From: Holothuria scabra
Taxonomy: Eukaryota > Echinodermata > Holothuroidea > Aspidochirotida > Holothuriidae
DNA length: 64,000 nt
Direction: 5' to 3'
Assembly (NCBI GenBank): GCA_037179385.1
Contig: CM074185.1
Span: 51,525,000-51,588,999 of the forward strand
In this document: piece by piece, positions 34,901 through 45,480 of the stretch
How the letters are laid out: each line of letters begins with the position of its first letter
How positions within the stretch are numbered: the stretch's first letter is position 1
Notes under the pieces: model-generated
What the model saw: only the letters and a program-made list of their open reading frames with translations
Databases searched by the model: none
Told to the model about the DNA's origin: nothing
Position numbers and translations under genes: made by a program

Positions 34901-37900
34901 TTCATAAGTGACAAATTTTTTTGTGTCATGCTGGAGTTGGAACGATTTGTTTCTTTTTTCTTTAGACGAGAACTGTCCAAGCTTCAAAAACTTCAAGAAC
35001 AACAAAAACAGATAGAGGAAGACAACAAAAAGAAAAAAGCTTTGCTCTTTCAAGCTCTTGAGAAAAGGTATGGAGGATAATTGTTTGTGACATTTTTCAT
35101 TAGATATCAACATGCAAATATAAGTAAAAACAACCGTTTTAAGTACCTGGAAGATACTTCAAATGTGGAGCCAAAAGAGCTACTATCCGGAATAAATCAA
35201 ATGGCAGCCCAGATATTGTAGGTGCTTTAAGCTGAGCAAATTCTGATAAAATTTGAAGTTACTTTAGCTTTCAGGACATGATAAATGTGATTAATATTTA
35301 AATTAGTCACAAATTTTTGAGATCACAGTGCTTGTATCACTCTGTGAAAGTGAATTGTTTGTGAAATTTGTGGAAGAGTCAAGTGTTCTGAGGATTTATA
35401 GCACTGTATTTCATAGGCGATATGGCCAACTGTAGCACACTAAAGTTATTATAACCCTTCTCAATGTATCATTGCTAAGACATGGTCTGTTCCTTTATCA
35501 TATTCACAAAATTTTAAAGAAGACTATTTTGATTGACCTCCTGACTCCTCAAAAAAGTGTGAAAATTTCAATTTTTTAATAAATCACTATTATGTTTTAC
35601 AACATCAATGAGTTTATGTGGGTCTTTTTCTTCCCACACACTTCTTATATACTTCTCCTAAGTTGCAGGAAAGGGATGATCCCTGTGAACCAGTGTTGTA
35701 ATGAGTCACGACTCGAGTCACTTCCTCTCAAAATGATAGTGACTGGATAGAATTCAGGAGTAATTTCCCCATTGAAATAGTACAGGGACTCGAGTCAATG
35801 ACTTGACTCAAGTCACTTTAAAGTTTGAAAACTGGTGACTCAAGTCACTAATCTAGTGACTCGATTACAACACTGCTCTGATCACAATTGCTTCTCTCCA
35901 ATATGTTTACTAACCACAGTAGCTGTTACAAACTAGAGTAAAACTCCTAAGCATTGATTTTAAAATTCAAAATGTTGATCATAATATTTCATTTGCTATT
36001 TCAATCAGGAAGAAGAAAACACAAGAGGAAGCCAAAAGACTGGCATTTGTGCAGAAAGAATTGAGTAAAATTGAGAATCTCTTAACCAACGATGTCAAAA
36101 TCTTGAGAGACAAAATTGAAGATGCAAGCAGACAATACACAGAAGCAGAGTGAGTTGTTTTCAAGTGAAAAGAGACAGTAGGGCTGTGGTGGGCAACCAC
36201 TCTTTACCATCATCCCATATGTAAAATGTAGGAATGTATGCTGGCCTACAGGTTATAGTTGCACCACAAAACTATAGTATTCTACAAGTAAGCCAACCAT
36301 TGGATGGTGCAGAGGGATGCAGATATTTTGGGGCCAAAAGCTCCTCCCAGATTGTTGGAAATGGTACTTTTCCAACCTTGTAACAAAGACTAAGAGAAAG
36401 ATGGCACCAGGTTGTGAGGAGGGGGAAAAATGGGTTTTCTATCTTTAATACAATCTTTGTGTTTTCCCAGACATGTACCTCACCCTCACCCCTTACAAAC
36501 AAATGTTGCTCAAATGTCTTTTTGAGTTTAATACTGTCAGATAGATAAACTGCAAATTAAAACAATTTCAACTTCTGATGGCTGAATCACAAGAGATAAC
36601 AATATTGATGAGAGGTTGCCAACTAGCAAGAAGTAAAAAATTTTCACTGGAAGTGCATGTCAAGATTCATTTTCTTAAAGGGGAAGTTTAAGCAAAAATT
36701 TAATTTTCATATGTGAAAGAGTAACAAAATCGACACAGTGTGGTGAAAGTTCCATTCAAATGGGATATGCATTTCTTGAGATATCAGTAAATGAAGTCAG
36801 TAGATTTGTGTTGAAAAGTGAGTTTGAGGGCAGCAGGGCTTATATCTCTTCCTCAGATTGACAAGGAATGCTTTGTTTCCCTTTGTTTTATCAGACTGTT
36901 GTATTAACCTTGAAGTTAATAGGAGTATGACCTTCCCATGGGGGATGCAGGGATGCAAAGTTTGTAAAAATTCTCATGCCACTTACCCAATCACATTTTA
37001 ATAATATGGGATTGTTGAGGAGAAAATCCAGTAAAAAGTTTAAAGGAAAACAAAAGACTGCCCATCAGTGTGGAGATGTGATGTCATATGTGCTTGCTTC
37101 AAGTTCACTTTTTGTTGAAAATGTGAAAACTTTTCCTGCTCATATCTTGGGAACCACATGTTGGATTTCAATGCAAATTTCACTGAAAAGCTAAGAATAA
37201 GTGCCTCTCTAACATACCAAATCCTATTCAGACCTTAAACCCTTCTTTTAAAGTTTTTAATATTCACTGCATCCAACAAAAATGGGCTAAAGCTCACAAA
37301 TGGGCCATGGCCCACTGGTTGCCAACTGCTGCTGTTTGGTATGGAATTGTTGACCTCAGTTAAACCTTCAGTGCTGTTTGTTTATACAATACAATGATAA
37401 ACTTCAGTGCCATACTGAATTTCTTGATTTAAAATAATCTATTGAAAAGGAATTAAGTTCATAAACTGGCACCAGGTTAGTTAATTGCTCTATTTTGGAA
37501 ATCTTCTCAACAATTTTGTAACTCAAAATTTGCTTTCAAGAATATCCCATGCCTGTTGGAAACATTGTTTGAGAAAAACTTAAATCTTACTGTATGTTGC
37601 AACTTATGAGAACTGCCTTTCGATCAAATTTTCCCAGAAAATATTTTTGAAGGGAGAGGATGAAATTTCTACATCACATTCTGAGAACTGGTTCTGACAC
37701 TGGCCAGTACAGGGTAATTTTGTTGATCGGTTGCCATTTTTGTTTCTAAAGATACAAGCTGAGAAAGCTATCTCATTTTTAATCTTACTGTAGGAAGTAG
37801 AATTTAAGCAAGTTCAGGTGACACCATAGTAATTAAAGTACTCTTTAGTATTAAAAGTTTTCAACATCAAGTAAAATGCATCTTCATATTTGTGCGTAGG

Positions 37901-39838
37901 AGTTATTTTATTGTTTTTGTCCCATGGTGAACTTCACTTTAAGGGAAATATTGTGTTTAAAATGCTTCACAAAGAGTACAAAGAAAATGGCTCAAACACT
38001 ATCCAACGATTCAGTCTTAATCATAAACCCCAGCAGTAGCTACATCTCTTCAAAATACCATGCACAAAAAGAGCCATGGACGTTGCATCATTTGAAATGT
38101 TGAAAGTTTGGTTGAACAAATTATTCTTGAGCAACAAACAACTGAATTTCCATCCGTGGGAAACTTATTTCTTGAAAAAAGGCTACCATACTGCCTTATT
38201 TTTGATAATCTATCAACCTGTGTCCATGAATTTTAGTTTCAAAAGGACGAATTTTTCTTGCAAAACAAACACAATGTTTCCCTTTAAACCTCTCCTTGTA
38301 CTGCATACAGTTTTTCTTGTCCGAAAACAGTACTTTTGAAAGCAAAGGAGTGTTCCACTGATCATGAAGAGAAGTATACAACAGTACAATATTACTCCTA
38401 TTTGCTTTAAATTTCTGTAGGTAAAAACACTGGATAATTTCATGTGCTTACATAATGTATGGAGTAATATTCCGAGGGTCTAAGCTTAACTCTGTTGGAT
38501 AAACATTTTGATGGCTTGCTGAAGGCAGGCTGTGATTGTGATGTGGTTTGTGTGTGTACACTTTTAGTACTTCTTGTAAACAAGATATCTCTAGACAGGA
38601 AGGTTCAATACTTTCATATGTGGTGTATAGAGGCTTTTCACATAAGGTCATAATACTCTCCGGCGGCCATGTTGGAGTACAAGTAACTACGTAGTAAACC
38701 ATACGGGACGCGCTTGCTCGTTGAATTTGTATACACGGTGCATGTCACAGTGCACACTGTGCAGTGCGTTCGGCACAAAACCACGTGTATTTGGCATGAA
38801 TGTCCTCCAGCATGGCGGTTCCGTGACGTAATTGCAAAGCCTCTATAGGTTAACCATGTTGAGAGGAAGAACCTTTATGTTTTTGGTGGAGGTCAAAAGG
38901 TCAATTAAGGTCACTGTACCAGAAGTCAAAAAACTGGAAACCTTGTTAACAAGTTATTTCAAGTTAGGAATAATCAACACTTGCCATAAATTTAATGTAC
39001 AGATTTGTCCTGTTGTAAAAAGTGAAATCACCCAAGAATTTCCAAGATTGTCATCACAGGGTCATCAGAAGTCAAAAAGGAAAATTCCCAAGAAACCCCT
39101 AGATTGGTTTCTAAGAGGTCCAAAAGCGAAACTTTCTGAGAATTCCCAAGATTATATGCTAGGAATCATTATGCATTTGGACTCTCTCCCATAATATTTT
39201 GCAATTTTGGTAGACCCTTTCTATATGGAGATAAGCAGTAAATGTTCATGAAGGTGGTAACTTTTAGTCTTGATAATAAAGAGACAGTTTGTATTTTGTC
39301 AAGTAATACTGCCATATTGACTATTCACAGGAGACGGTACCAACATGCAGAAAAAGAGTTTGTTGCTGCTAAGATGTACTTACACAAGATGGAAGATAAG
39401 AAGGAAGCTTTGACAGAGCATCTGTTTGCAATTATTCATCAGAATGAAGTACAAAAGGCTAAAAAGTTAGAAGAACTGGTTACTTCATTGGACGCAGAAG
39501 AGCTACATTTAATATCAGAGGAATCTCATGTAAATAGTCCCGCTATAAATTATTCTCCTACAACAACATCAGAGTCCTCTACTGGTGTCTCCAGTCAGAA
39601 AACTGAGGAGGAAGTGACTGATGGTACCAGTCATCCTAAGGACAATGACATTACAACCAATGGAAATGTAGTGAAATTTCAGGAAAAGGTGGGGGAAGAA
39701 TCTGAAAAATCATATGAAAAATCATCTGAAAAATCTCAAAAAGAAAATGAACTATCAACTGAAAAACATGAAATAGAAAACCTGCAGACAACCAAAGAAA
39801 AAGTTTCACCAGATGAGGATACTATTGCCAAAAGCTGA
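28927..39838 (+). CDS. GORAB: RAB6-interacting golgin (GORAB), six coding exons, 390 aa
   Basis: Joined exons 28927-28987, 32466-32707, 34186-34304, 34966-35067, 36009-36149 and 39331-39838 give 1173 nt, 390 residues, with GT-AG introns and matching phases (1, 0, 2, 2, 2). In vertebrates GORAB is a coiled-coil scaffold of the trans-Golgi that binds RAB6 and SCYL1 and supports COPI function. The N-terminus MAWSGFSEEMIRQMK matches the vertebrate WAGFSEEELRRLK start. Residues 21-140 are polar and poorly conserved. Residues 142-277 are the conserved coiled-coil core: EEDNKKKKALL, VQKELSKIENL, AEKEFVAAK, LTEHL, IIHQNE, KAKKLEEL. Residues 278-390 are an acidic Ser/Lys/Glu tail. Length is close to the human protein (369-394 by isoform). 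Seen: exon sequences and splice sites. Known: family role. Inferred: same role here. Exon 3 could start three bases later. Confidence 0.93.
29058..29540. repeat. Repeat fragments in GORAB intron 1
   Basis: AACATATCATAACAGG followed by AAGGGCAAAGGAG at 29060-29095 resembles the junction of the LINE 3' end and tail at 25750-25780, in the same orientation. A palindromic-core module lies at about 29285-29330. Confidence 0.45.
29535..30100 (+). repeat. Dispersed repeat, copy 2, in GORAB intron 1
   Basis: It matches 8812-9260 over about 450 bp, including CTATAAATAATACT and TGACGTCA, and then 14300-14400 (GAGAGGTGTATTAT, GAGCGCCATCTTTC). So this copy joins two blocks that are separate elsewhere. 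Confidence 0.65.
30950..31756. repeat. Minisatellite array with ~70-75-bp units
   Basis: Repeated units contain CTTGATATGGCCATATAA, AACTTTATTTGCATATCTGG and CATTTCATCAAGTTATAT. The right end TTTTGAGTAAGGG resembles the right end of the related element at 20608-21536 (GGTGTAAGGG). A matching left end was not found. It lies in GORAB intron 1. Confidence 0.65.
31789..32088. mobile_element. TTAA MITE, 300-bp family, in GORAB intron 1
   Basis: TTAA at 31785-31788 and 32089-32092. The left end AGGGCATTTCCTCTCACCCC mirrors the right end GGGGTTGGAGAATTGGGCTC. The interior matches the copies at 54737, 56117 and 61469. TTAA targeting fits the piggyBac superfamily. Non-coding. Confidence 0.78.
32466..32707 (+). 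CDS. GORAB: GORAB coding exon 2
   Basis: It follows the acceptor TTTTCAG and encodes residues 21-101, a basic then Ser/Pro-rich stretch (GKRGRSSARRGRMP) ending SNNIRQ. The donor CAG|GTACAA is in phase 0. Confidence 0.9.
32708..34185 (+). other. GORAB intron 2
   Basis: No gene or delimited transposon recognised. A G run lies at 33510-33518; the open frames around it are not credible. Confidence 0.5.
34186..34304 (+). CDS. GORAB: GORAB coding exon 3
   Basis: The acceptor is TTTTTCAG and the donor CA|GTGAGT. It encodes the acidic linker residues 102-140 (EEKEKTPLEDNVSETEKEMK). An alternative acceptor AG three bases downstream would drop one lysine. Confidence 0.88.
34490..34625 (-). repeat. 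Dispersed repeat with B-box-like motif, copy in intron 3
   Basis: It shares GAGCCACAACTG..GGTGTGG and a GGTTNRARTC-like motif (minus strand) with 42295-42400, 44925-45040 and, inverted, 57345-57420. It may be a decayed tRNA-derived SINE, but box order and spacing are unclear. Confidence 0.45.
34966..35067 (+). CDS. GORAB: GORAB coding exon 4
   Basis: The acceptor is TTTCTTTAG and the donor AG|GTATGG. It encodes about residues 141-175, the start of the conserved coiled coil (LQKLQEQQKQIEEDNKKKKA). Confidence 0.92.
35691..35875. mobile_element. 185-bp hAT-like MITE in GORAB intron 4
   Basis: It begins CAGTGTTGTAATGAGTCACG and ends TAGTGACTCGATTACAACAC followed by TG. Flanking octamers CTGTGAAC and CTCTGATC agree at six of eight positions. 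GACTYRAGTCA-type palindromes recur inside. The ends are typical of small hAT MITEs. Confidence 0.75.
36009..36149 (+). CDS. GORAB: GORAB coding exon 5
   Basis: The acceptor is TTTCAATCAG and the donor GA|GTGAGT. It encodes about residues 175-222 of the coiled coil (KRLAFVQKELSKIENLLTND, then LRDKIEDASRQY), closely matching the vertebrate core. Confidence 0.93.
36680..37234 (+). mobile_element. TTAA element, 555-bp family, in GORAB intron 5
   Basis: TTAA at 36676-36679 and 37235-37238. The left end AGGGGAAGTTTAAGCAAAAA matches the inverted right end of the copy at 54566-55400. It is the only uninterrupted copy in the window. No transposase frame. Confidence 0.72.
37239..38565 (+). other. GORAB intron 5, middle part
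   Basis: No gene, RNA or delimited repeat recognised. Short frames near 38076-38443 are not supported by any motif. Confidence 0.45.
38566..38990 (+). repeat. Diverged 145-bp satellite unit, interrupted
   Basis: 38570-38629 and 38848-38990 match the satellite at 51336-54300 (ACAAGATATCTCTAG, GTTTTTGGTGGAGGTCAAAA). They are split by the inverted-repeat element 38630-38843. Confidence 0.6.
38630..38843. mobile_element. 214-bp inverted-repeat MITE with TATA duplication
   Basis: It begins GAGGCTTTTCACATAAGGTC and ends TGACGTAATTGCAAAGCCTC. The inverted similarity extends inward through CCGGCGGCCATGTTGGAG and CTCCAGCATGGCGG. TATA flanks both sides (38626-38629 and 38844-38847), consistent with a TA-targeting (mariner-like) MITE. 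Confidence 0.75.
39331..39838 (+). CDS. GORAB: GORAB terminal coding exon 6
   Basis: The acceptor is CTATTCACAG. It encodes residues 222-390 and the stop TGA at 39836-39838. The first third (to SLDAEE) is the most conserved part of the protein. The rest is an acidic, Ser/Thr-rich tail containing a three-copy 12-bp repeat (39701-39736, S/Y-EKS units). Confidence 0.93.
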
Positions 39839-40125
39839 CGTAAACTCTTGAAAAATTAGCATTTCTCTTTTTTATACTTACAGAATATTAGGTGTGTAGA
39901 TATATATTTATATACAAATGTAATTTTAATGGAATTATAACGTGTTAGAGGACAATTTTTCAAGTATATGTACACTTGAACCAAACATGAAGAGTAGAAT
40001 TCTGTCTGTTCTTTGCATTTTTGCAATAGACTTCCAAATGTAATTACTCAATTTGATGGTCAAAATCTGCAGTATAAGGAAATCTTTACCAATGGAATTA
40101 AATAAAAGACACTTGGTGTTTTGAA
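39839..40125 (+). other. GORAB: GORAB 3' UTR
   Basis: AT-rich sequence after the stop codon, ending shortly after the AATAAA at 40101. A longer form using 41606 cannot be excluded. Confidence 0.65.
40101..40106 (+). promoter_or_regulatory. Polyadenylation signal AATAAA
   Basis: AATAAA 263 bases after the GORAB stop, followed within about 20 bases by the GT-rich stretch TTGGTGTTTTG, a normal cleavage context. Confidence 0.7.
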
Positions 40126-40308
40126 GTTCCTTTGAAGTAACTTAGATTACGGAAATAGATAGCCCAAAGTAATATTGGTGAAAGGAATTGTTTCTTTATT
40201 GCTAATGTGGTATCATGCCCAGCCCAGTTCTCTCATAATTGTAAAATACCATAAGTAAAAAGAATTGTTACAGTGTTGCTTAGTTTGGCTTCTGCATGCT
40301 GCTAGAAT

Positions 40309-40370
40309 TCAATAGGACATTTTAGCCAATATTACCCGAGAAAAAGGCTTTTTCCCGGGTGAAGCTTATC
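40309..40370. repeat. One-ended copy of the 117-bp MITE
   Basis: GCTAGAATTCAATAGG followed by TTTTAGCC and the CCCGAG..CCCGGG hairpin match the left part of 28015-28131. The right end is missing. Confidence 0.65.
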
Positions 40371-43300
40371 TCTATAATTGCATCAGTTAATACCTTTCAC
40401 AACCAAACTTGCTCCATTGATCAATCAGTCTTTAAAACGGTTCAAACCCCTTTAATTTTATTGATCTCAAGACACCTGAACAGGAAGTTCTCTGATAGAT
40501 TCTGGATTAAGAGTGGTCACCTAGAGATGGCTAAAACTTGCTATTCATTTCTAGCGTCATGGGTTCTTGCCAGTTCCCATTTAATGGAGGAAAAGATTAA
40601 TTACGTATTCAGCATACCTCTTGGGAGAATATATGGGATACTTTGTTGGTCAGAAAACAAGGCATAGCTTTACAGATTAAAAGCCAAAGTAATCATAGTG
40701 GAACTGCCTTCTGTGCTGCTCAGAAATATCACGTTGGCAAGTAACACCCAGGATTTATCATCATTTTGTCTGCCACAGCACAGCATTAATTTTCCTGAAC
40801 AATTCTATTATATGATGGTCTAAATTGGTTGGAAAGGAGAGCATAGGGGGTATAAATAAAAAAATATATTACCTTCTTGCCAAACTTTAGAAACATTGTT
40901 AGCTGCACTCTGTCTTGAATCAAACTTGGAAGTCCTCCATAAAATTGGTCTCTATGAAACCTTATCAGCAGCTATTGATTTCCACTGTAGGAATCTTATA
41001 TTGAAAGAAGAAGAAATGGTTTTTTCTGTTGCAAGTGATATAAGATCGCTGAAAGTGTCTTTTAGTAAAGATTAAAGAGTAGTGAGCTGGTTTTTCTATG
41101 ACTTCCCAAGGGAACTTTCTCTTTTGGAAACAGACTGCAGTGTATATTGTAAGAAAAGAGACATGATGACCATGGTTGCACATGTAGCTATACCTCTTTT
41201 AATGACCTGCTTCAAGTAAAAGGACTAACCCAAATATAAGTAGGCTTGGTTGTTGAAAAGAATGTAAGTCGTATATTCTTAATTTATGGAACATGTTCTG
41301 TGGTACCTCTTCCACCAAATGTGCAAAATATGGCAAAGTGGTAGATTTGCTCCAAATTTTTTTTTCAAAATCAGTGTAACCATCATGTTTGCTGCAACTG
41401 GGATTGAAGTTAGTTCATTACAATTAGCAGAGTTTGCTAAAGAACAGGGGGGGGAAGGTTACCTCCCAGTTCCACCTAACATAGCTTCCTTGTTCATATC
41501 ACTTACTCATAGAAATGGAACTGTGCCCTACCACAAACAACAGCAGCTCCATATGCTTTGTTTGTGATTAGACTCTTCAAGAGCTGTTCCGAGCAAAATT
41601 TCTAAAATAAAGATGTTTTACTGTGTAGTGTTTTAATTTGTAATTCTGTCGTTTACTTTTCTTTTGGATTCAAGTATCAAGATAAAACTTTTTAAACAGA
41701 CCATCATGCTTGACTCACTTGGTATTAGCTTTACTTTCAATGCATCAAATGAGCAACATATTCAATGACGGGGATTGAGAAATTTTGTCCTTAAAATTTT
41801 AGTTCTCAGAGGACAGGTAGCATGACATGAACTCTGTCCAGTTAAGCAATATTAATTTTCTCTGAAATTGTCAATTATTTTAGCAAAGGCCTCCTGTGGG
41901 ATTAAATTTTGTTTCCTGTGCTGTGCTCACATATGTTCAGGGTACAGTTACCAAAATTTCATTCTGATGCTTTTCATACCACTGCCTTCATATTTCTGAA
42001 TTCTAAATTTATTTAAGCTCTTTTCTCTGTTGTTTGTTTCAAAGACATGAACTGAGATTCAAAAGAAGAAAGAAAACTAATGACTTTTCTCAATGAAACC
42101 ATTCATGTATACAAACGAATGGTGTCATGCCTGCTTGACAACAGAGTTGATGAGTGGACATACATTTTTGTCACAACACAACATAGACCATAATTCCTGT
42201 ACATTTTGCATGCAATATGCCAGATGCCGCACAGGCAAACCCTAACATGCATGCATGTGTTCCTTTGCATACTCTATGCCAACCATTATTACTTTATGAT
42301 GGAGTAGGGGAAACTAGCCAGTGAGCCACAACTGGAAAAACGGTTGTGGCTATCTCGACTTGAACCAATTGGTTGAAAACTCAGCCGTAAAAGTCTATCT
42401 AAAATAGCCTACTTTATGATGGTGTGCCATCAAAAAGGCCTGACTGTATTTGACAGGCAAAGATACATATTTCTTGAAGGAAGGTAATAAGGAATTATTT
42501 CAATCTCTTTTACTATTCTCAAGCTATATCCTTAAAGTGTATATGCTTCTGGAATTACTGATTGCATGTATCAAATTAAAGTTGTATATTATTGCTCAAT
42601 GTTGGCATATTTCCTTCTCTAAATCTGTACTTACTAATTTCTGAATCATTCATCACATTATTAATATTTTGGTGAGTGATACTGATATTTTGCAGGGGCA
42701 CAGTGTGTACTTTCCAAAATTACCACATTAGGACATTCTGATGCCCTTGAAATGAAAGTTGTTAAAGTAAAAATAGCAGCCATATTTTGCCAGTCCTTCT
42801 CTTGAAATCACAAATTTACATATTCAACTCATCTTTGCTGATGATAAAAGTACTCAATCAGAGTATCATATAAAATAGTTAAGTTTTGTTGGATCATAAT
42901 GAGTATTGATGATCTATGATACTTGCATATTGCTTATTCTAATTCCCTTGAATGTCTAATTACCGTATGTATTGTCATGTCACCAGGCCTCTAAGAAATT
43001 AAAGTTCCTAATTATAACACAAAAAAGTGTAACACGTTTTGGAGAGGCAGCGGACAGTGTAAATTGATTATCAGGCACATGATGACATTTATGTATGACA
43101 GTATTTCTGGCCAAAAATAACTTGTAGTACTTACACTAACCTTTCAAGAAGACCCGTCCAACAGGCTGTAGATTATGAAATAACTTTTTAAGGACACAAT
43201 AAGGCTGTGATTCGATCAAAGGCACGGCATTGGTAAGAGTTGTGATTTACCATTGTTAAAGATTTTTAAGAAAACCCAGCCCTGTTCAAGTTTCAAATGA

Positions 43301-44637
43301 ACGACCCAACTTACAGAAAGCTATATGTACTGCAATATTCTATGCATAATAGTATTTCTTCCCTCCATGATTTTTTCCAGACTCATCTTTGAATGAGTGA
43401 ATTAAATTTTTCTTTCTTATTTTCAAATTTGTTTTTTATCCATACAATAAATCTCTTTCATTACAGTTTTAAAGGGTGATGTTGAAACTGCCAGTCTTTT
43501 TAATTTAAAACTTAATTTATCATTTTCAAATTGGTTTGAAAATATGTTGATACAACTTCAATATTGTAGGGCACAACTACAATTGTTTTATGTAATCCAT
43601 GTTGAAGCTGTGAACTTGCTGAATTACCACAAACATTTACATGGAAATGTCAACTCGCAAATAAGGAATTAGTGTCATTATCAGAGCAAACATTTCAAAT
43701 GTTCATGGGAAAATTTCTTAAGGGAAAAGTTCGGGGGACGTTGGGGGGGGGGGGTGGGAGTCTATGTATGAAGTGCAGGTCAACCAATCAAATATGACCT
43801 GCTATTTCATACAGACGCGGAGATCTTCATTTTGTAATGTTTGGTTTTTTATATGTAGAAGAAAAGGAAAAGTTTAATTTTAATACTTCCAACATGTGCT
43901 TGCTTTGCGTGATATCGTCTTACTTACAGTTAATTGGAGTACAACTCATTCAAAAATCCTTTCAAAAGAAGATTCGTGGCTAGTTTCCTATCTTAATAAA
44001 CTAATGATGTGACGTAGGGTCATAGGATGAAAAAATGTCTTAGAGGGCAGTTTAAACCCTGCCTGTGTAATGTATACCATCGCTTAGCACGTGATTCATG
44101 TTCGATTTTGAAAACTTAGGGCAGGGGGTGACAGCTCTCCCTGCCCCTCAGGCTGTGACCCTGGAATTATCATTCTTTACTGAGTGAGAAATGTGCCGCA
44201 TGTGTTCTTTTTCGTTGCTATTTACATTAGGCATGCTCAATTCCTCAGAATTACATGGCGAATGGGAAGGGGTTGAAGAAACCTCCCCGAACTTCTCTAA
44301 AACTTAAAGTAGCTAATGATGTTTCTGAAGTATTGAGAAGGGTCCGTCACAGTCCTGAGATTTTTTAAGCCTGAGCTGAAACGAAAGGCAAGTTTAAAGT
44401 TGAGTCTTTCTTTGCGAGAAAAATTTAAACAACTGTCTTCCTAAGGATAATTTAATGCATTGCTTGAGTGAACTTGAGTAACAACTCTGCTGAAAAGTTT
44501 GGACACTTTATCTTTTTTCTTGAGACCTGAATGTGCTATGCACCCAATGTCGGGATACATTTATTTACAAAAAGATAATGCGTTTAACTTATCTATCTAA
44601 TAAGTAAATATTTGACATACAACCCGAAGTTTCTTTT
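40371..44637. other. AT-rich intergenic DNA
   Basis: No gene recognised in about 4.3 kb. A second AATAAA followed by a TG-rich stretch (41606-41611) might serve a longer GORAB transcript. A dispersed repeat copy lies at 42295-42400 and a G run at 43745-43755. The 93-residue frame at 41286-41567 has no recognised motif. Confidence 0.45.
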
Positions 44638-45480
44638 TTGTTGCCTTTTTATATAGTGAGAGTTTGTAAAAACGATAACCGACAGCTCCGTGATTCATTC
44701 TCGCCTCAAAGTTCGATACCGTCAGAGAAACTCGTAAGTTCGAGTTTTGAGATCTCAAACGACTACGTCTACCACAAAGGGCGTTTTGACCGACTGCTTG
44801 GTCAAGTGGTCATAGCATCAGACTTGCACAGGCTCTCAGGGGCGTCAGACTCGCAGGGTCTAGAGTCTACAGTGCGAGTCTGGTCCTACCAAAGACTGCC
44901 ATTGTGCTTTGTGCTCGGCGTATAAGCAAAGGAGTAGGGAAATCACTCCAGTGAGTTACAACTGCAGTGGATGAAAGGCCATGGCCTTCCTGACTCGAAC
45001 CAGTGAGTCAGTAACTCATCAACTTACTAAGGACTTTTGAACCTGAAAACAGTTTTACCTTTACAGGCCTTAGCTAGAATAGTCTCATGTAGTCTCTCAA
45101 CGGCAACACAGCTTAGGAGTACGAAATGCGAGCTTTAAAACATGAACATCACTCACACGGCCGCATAAATACGCAGCCAAACGCTCAATTTAACGTTAGA
45201 AATACCTAGCATAAGTACCAGTACTCAACGACTTTCGGACAAGCGCGTGCTATTTGCATTTGGATAGTCCCCCAAAATTGTGCGCTGGGTCGAGCGATGG
45301 TTTGCAACGTTATGCAACCATGAAGGTATTTAAATCTATTGTGCAACACCGTCAGTGCTGTCGCTAAGGTCTCATGTTTGGGGTGTCATGGTCCCAAATT
45401 AATGGCTGAAAGTTTTTCCAACTTAATGAAGGAGCCAAAAGGCCAGTTCGGAGAGTATGAATAAATAAAGCATGAATGCG
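44638..45480. other. Unassigned; repeat copy at 44925-45040
   Basis: A 95-residue frame (44638-44925) is not recognised. The following repeat has, on the minus strand, GGTTCGAGTC, a fair polymerase III B box, about 30 bases after TAGTAAGTTGATGAG, which resembles an A box. Confidence 0.35.

Noticed and set aside
34826..35113. 95-residue minus frame opposite GORAB exon 4
   Set aside because: It is the antisense shadow of a conserved coding exon.
38832..39194. 120-residue + frame between GORAB exons 5 and 6
   Set aside because: It lies in the intron and covers a satellite remnant; GORAB exon 5 joins exon 6 in phase without it.
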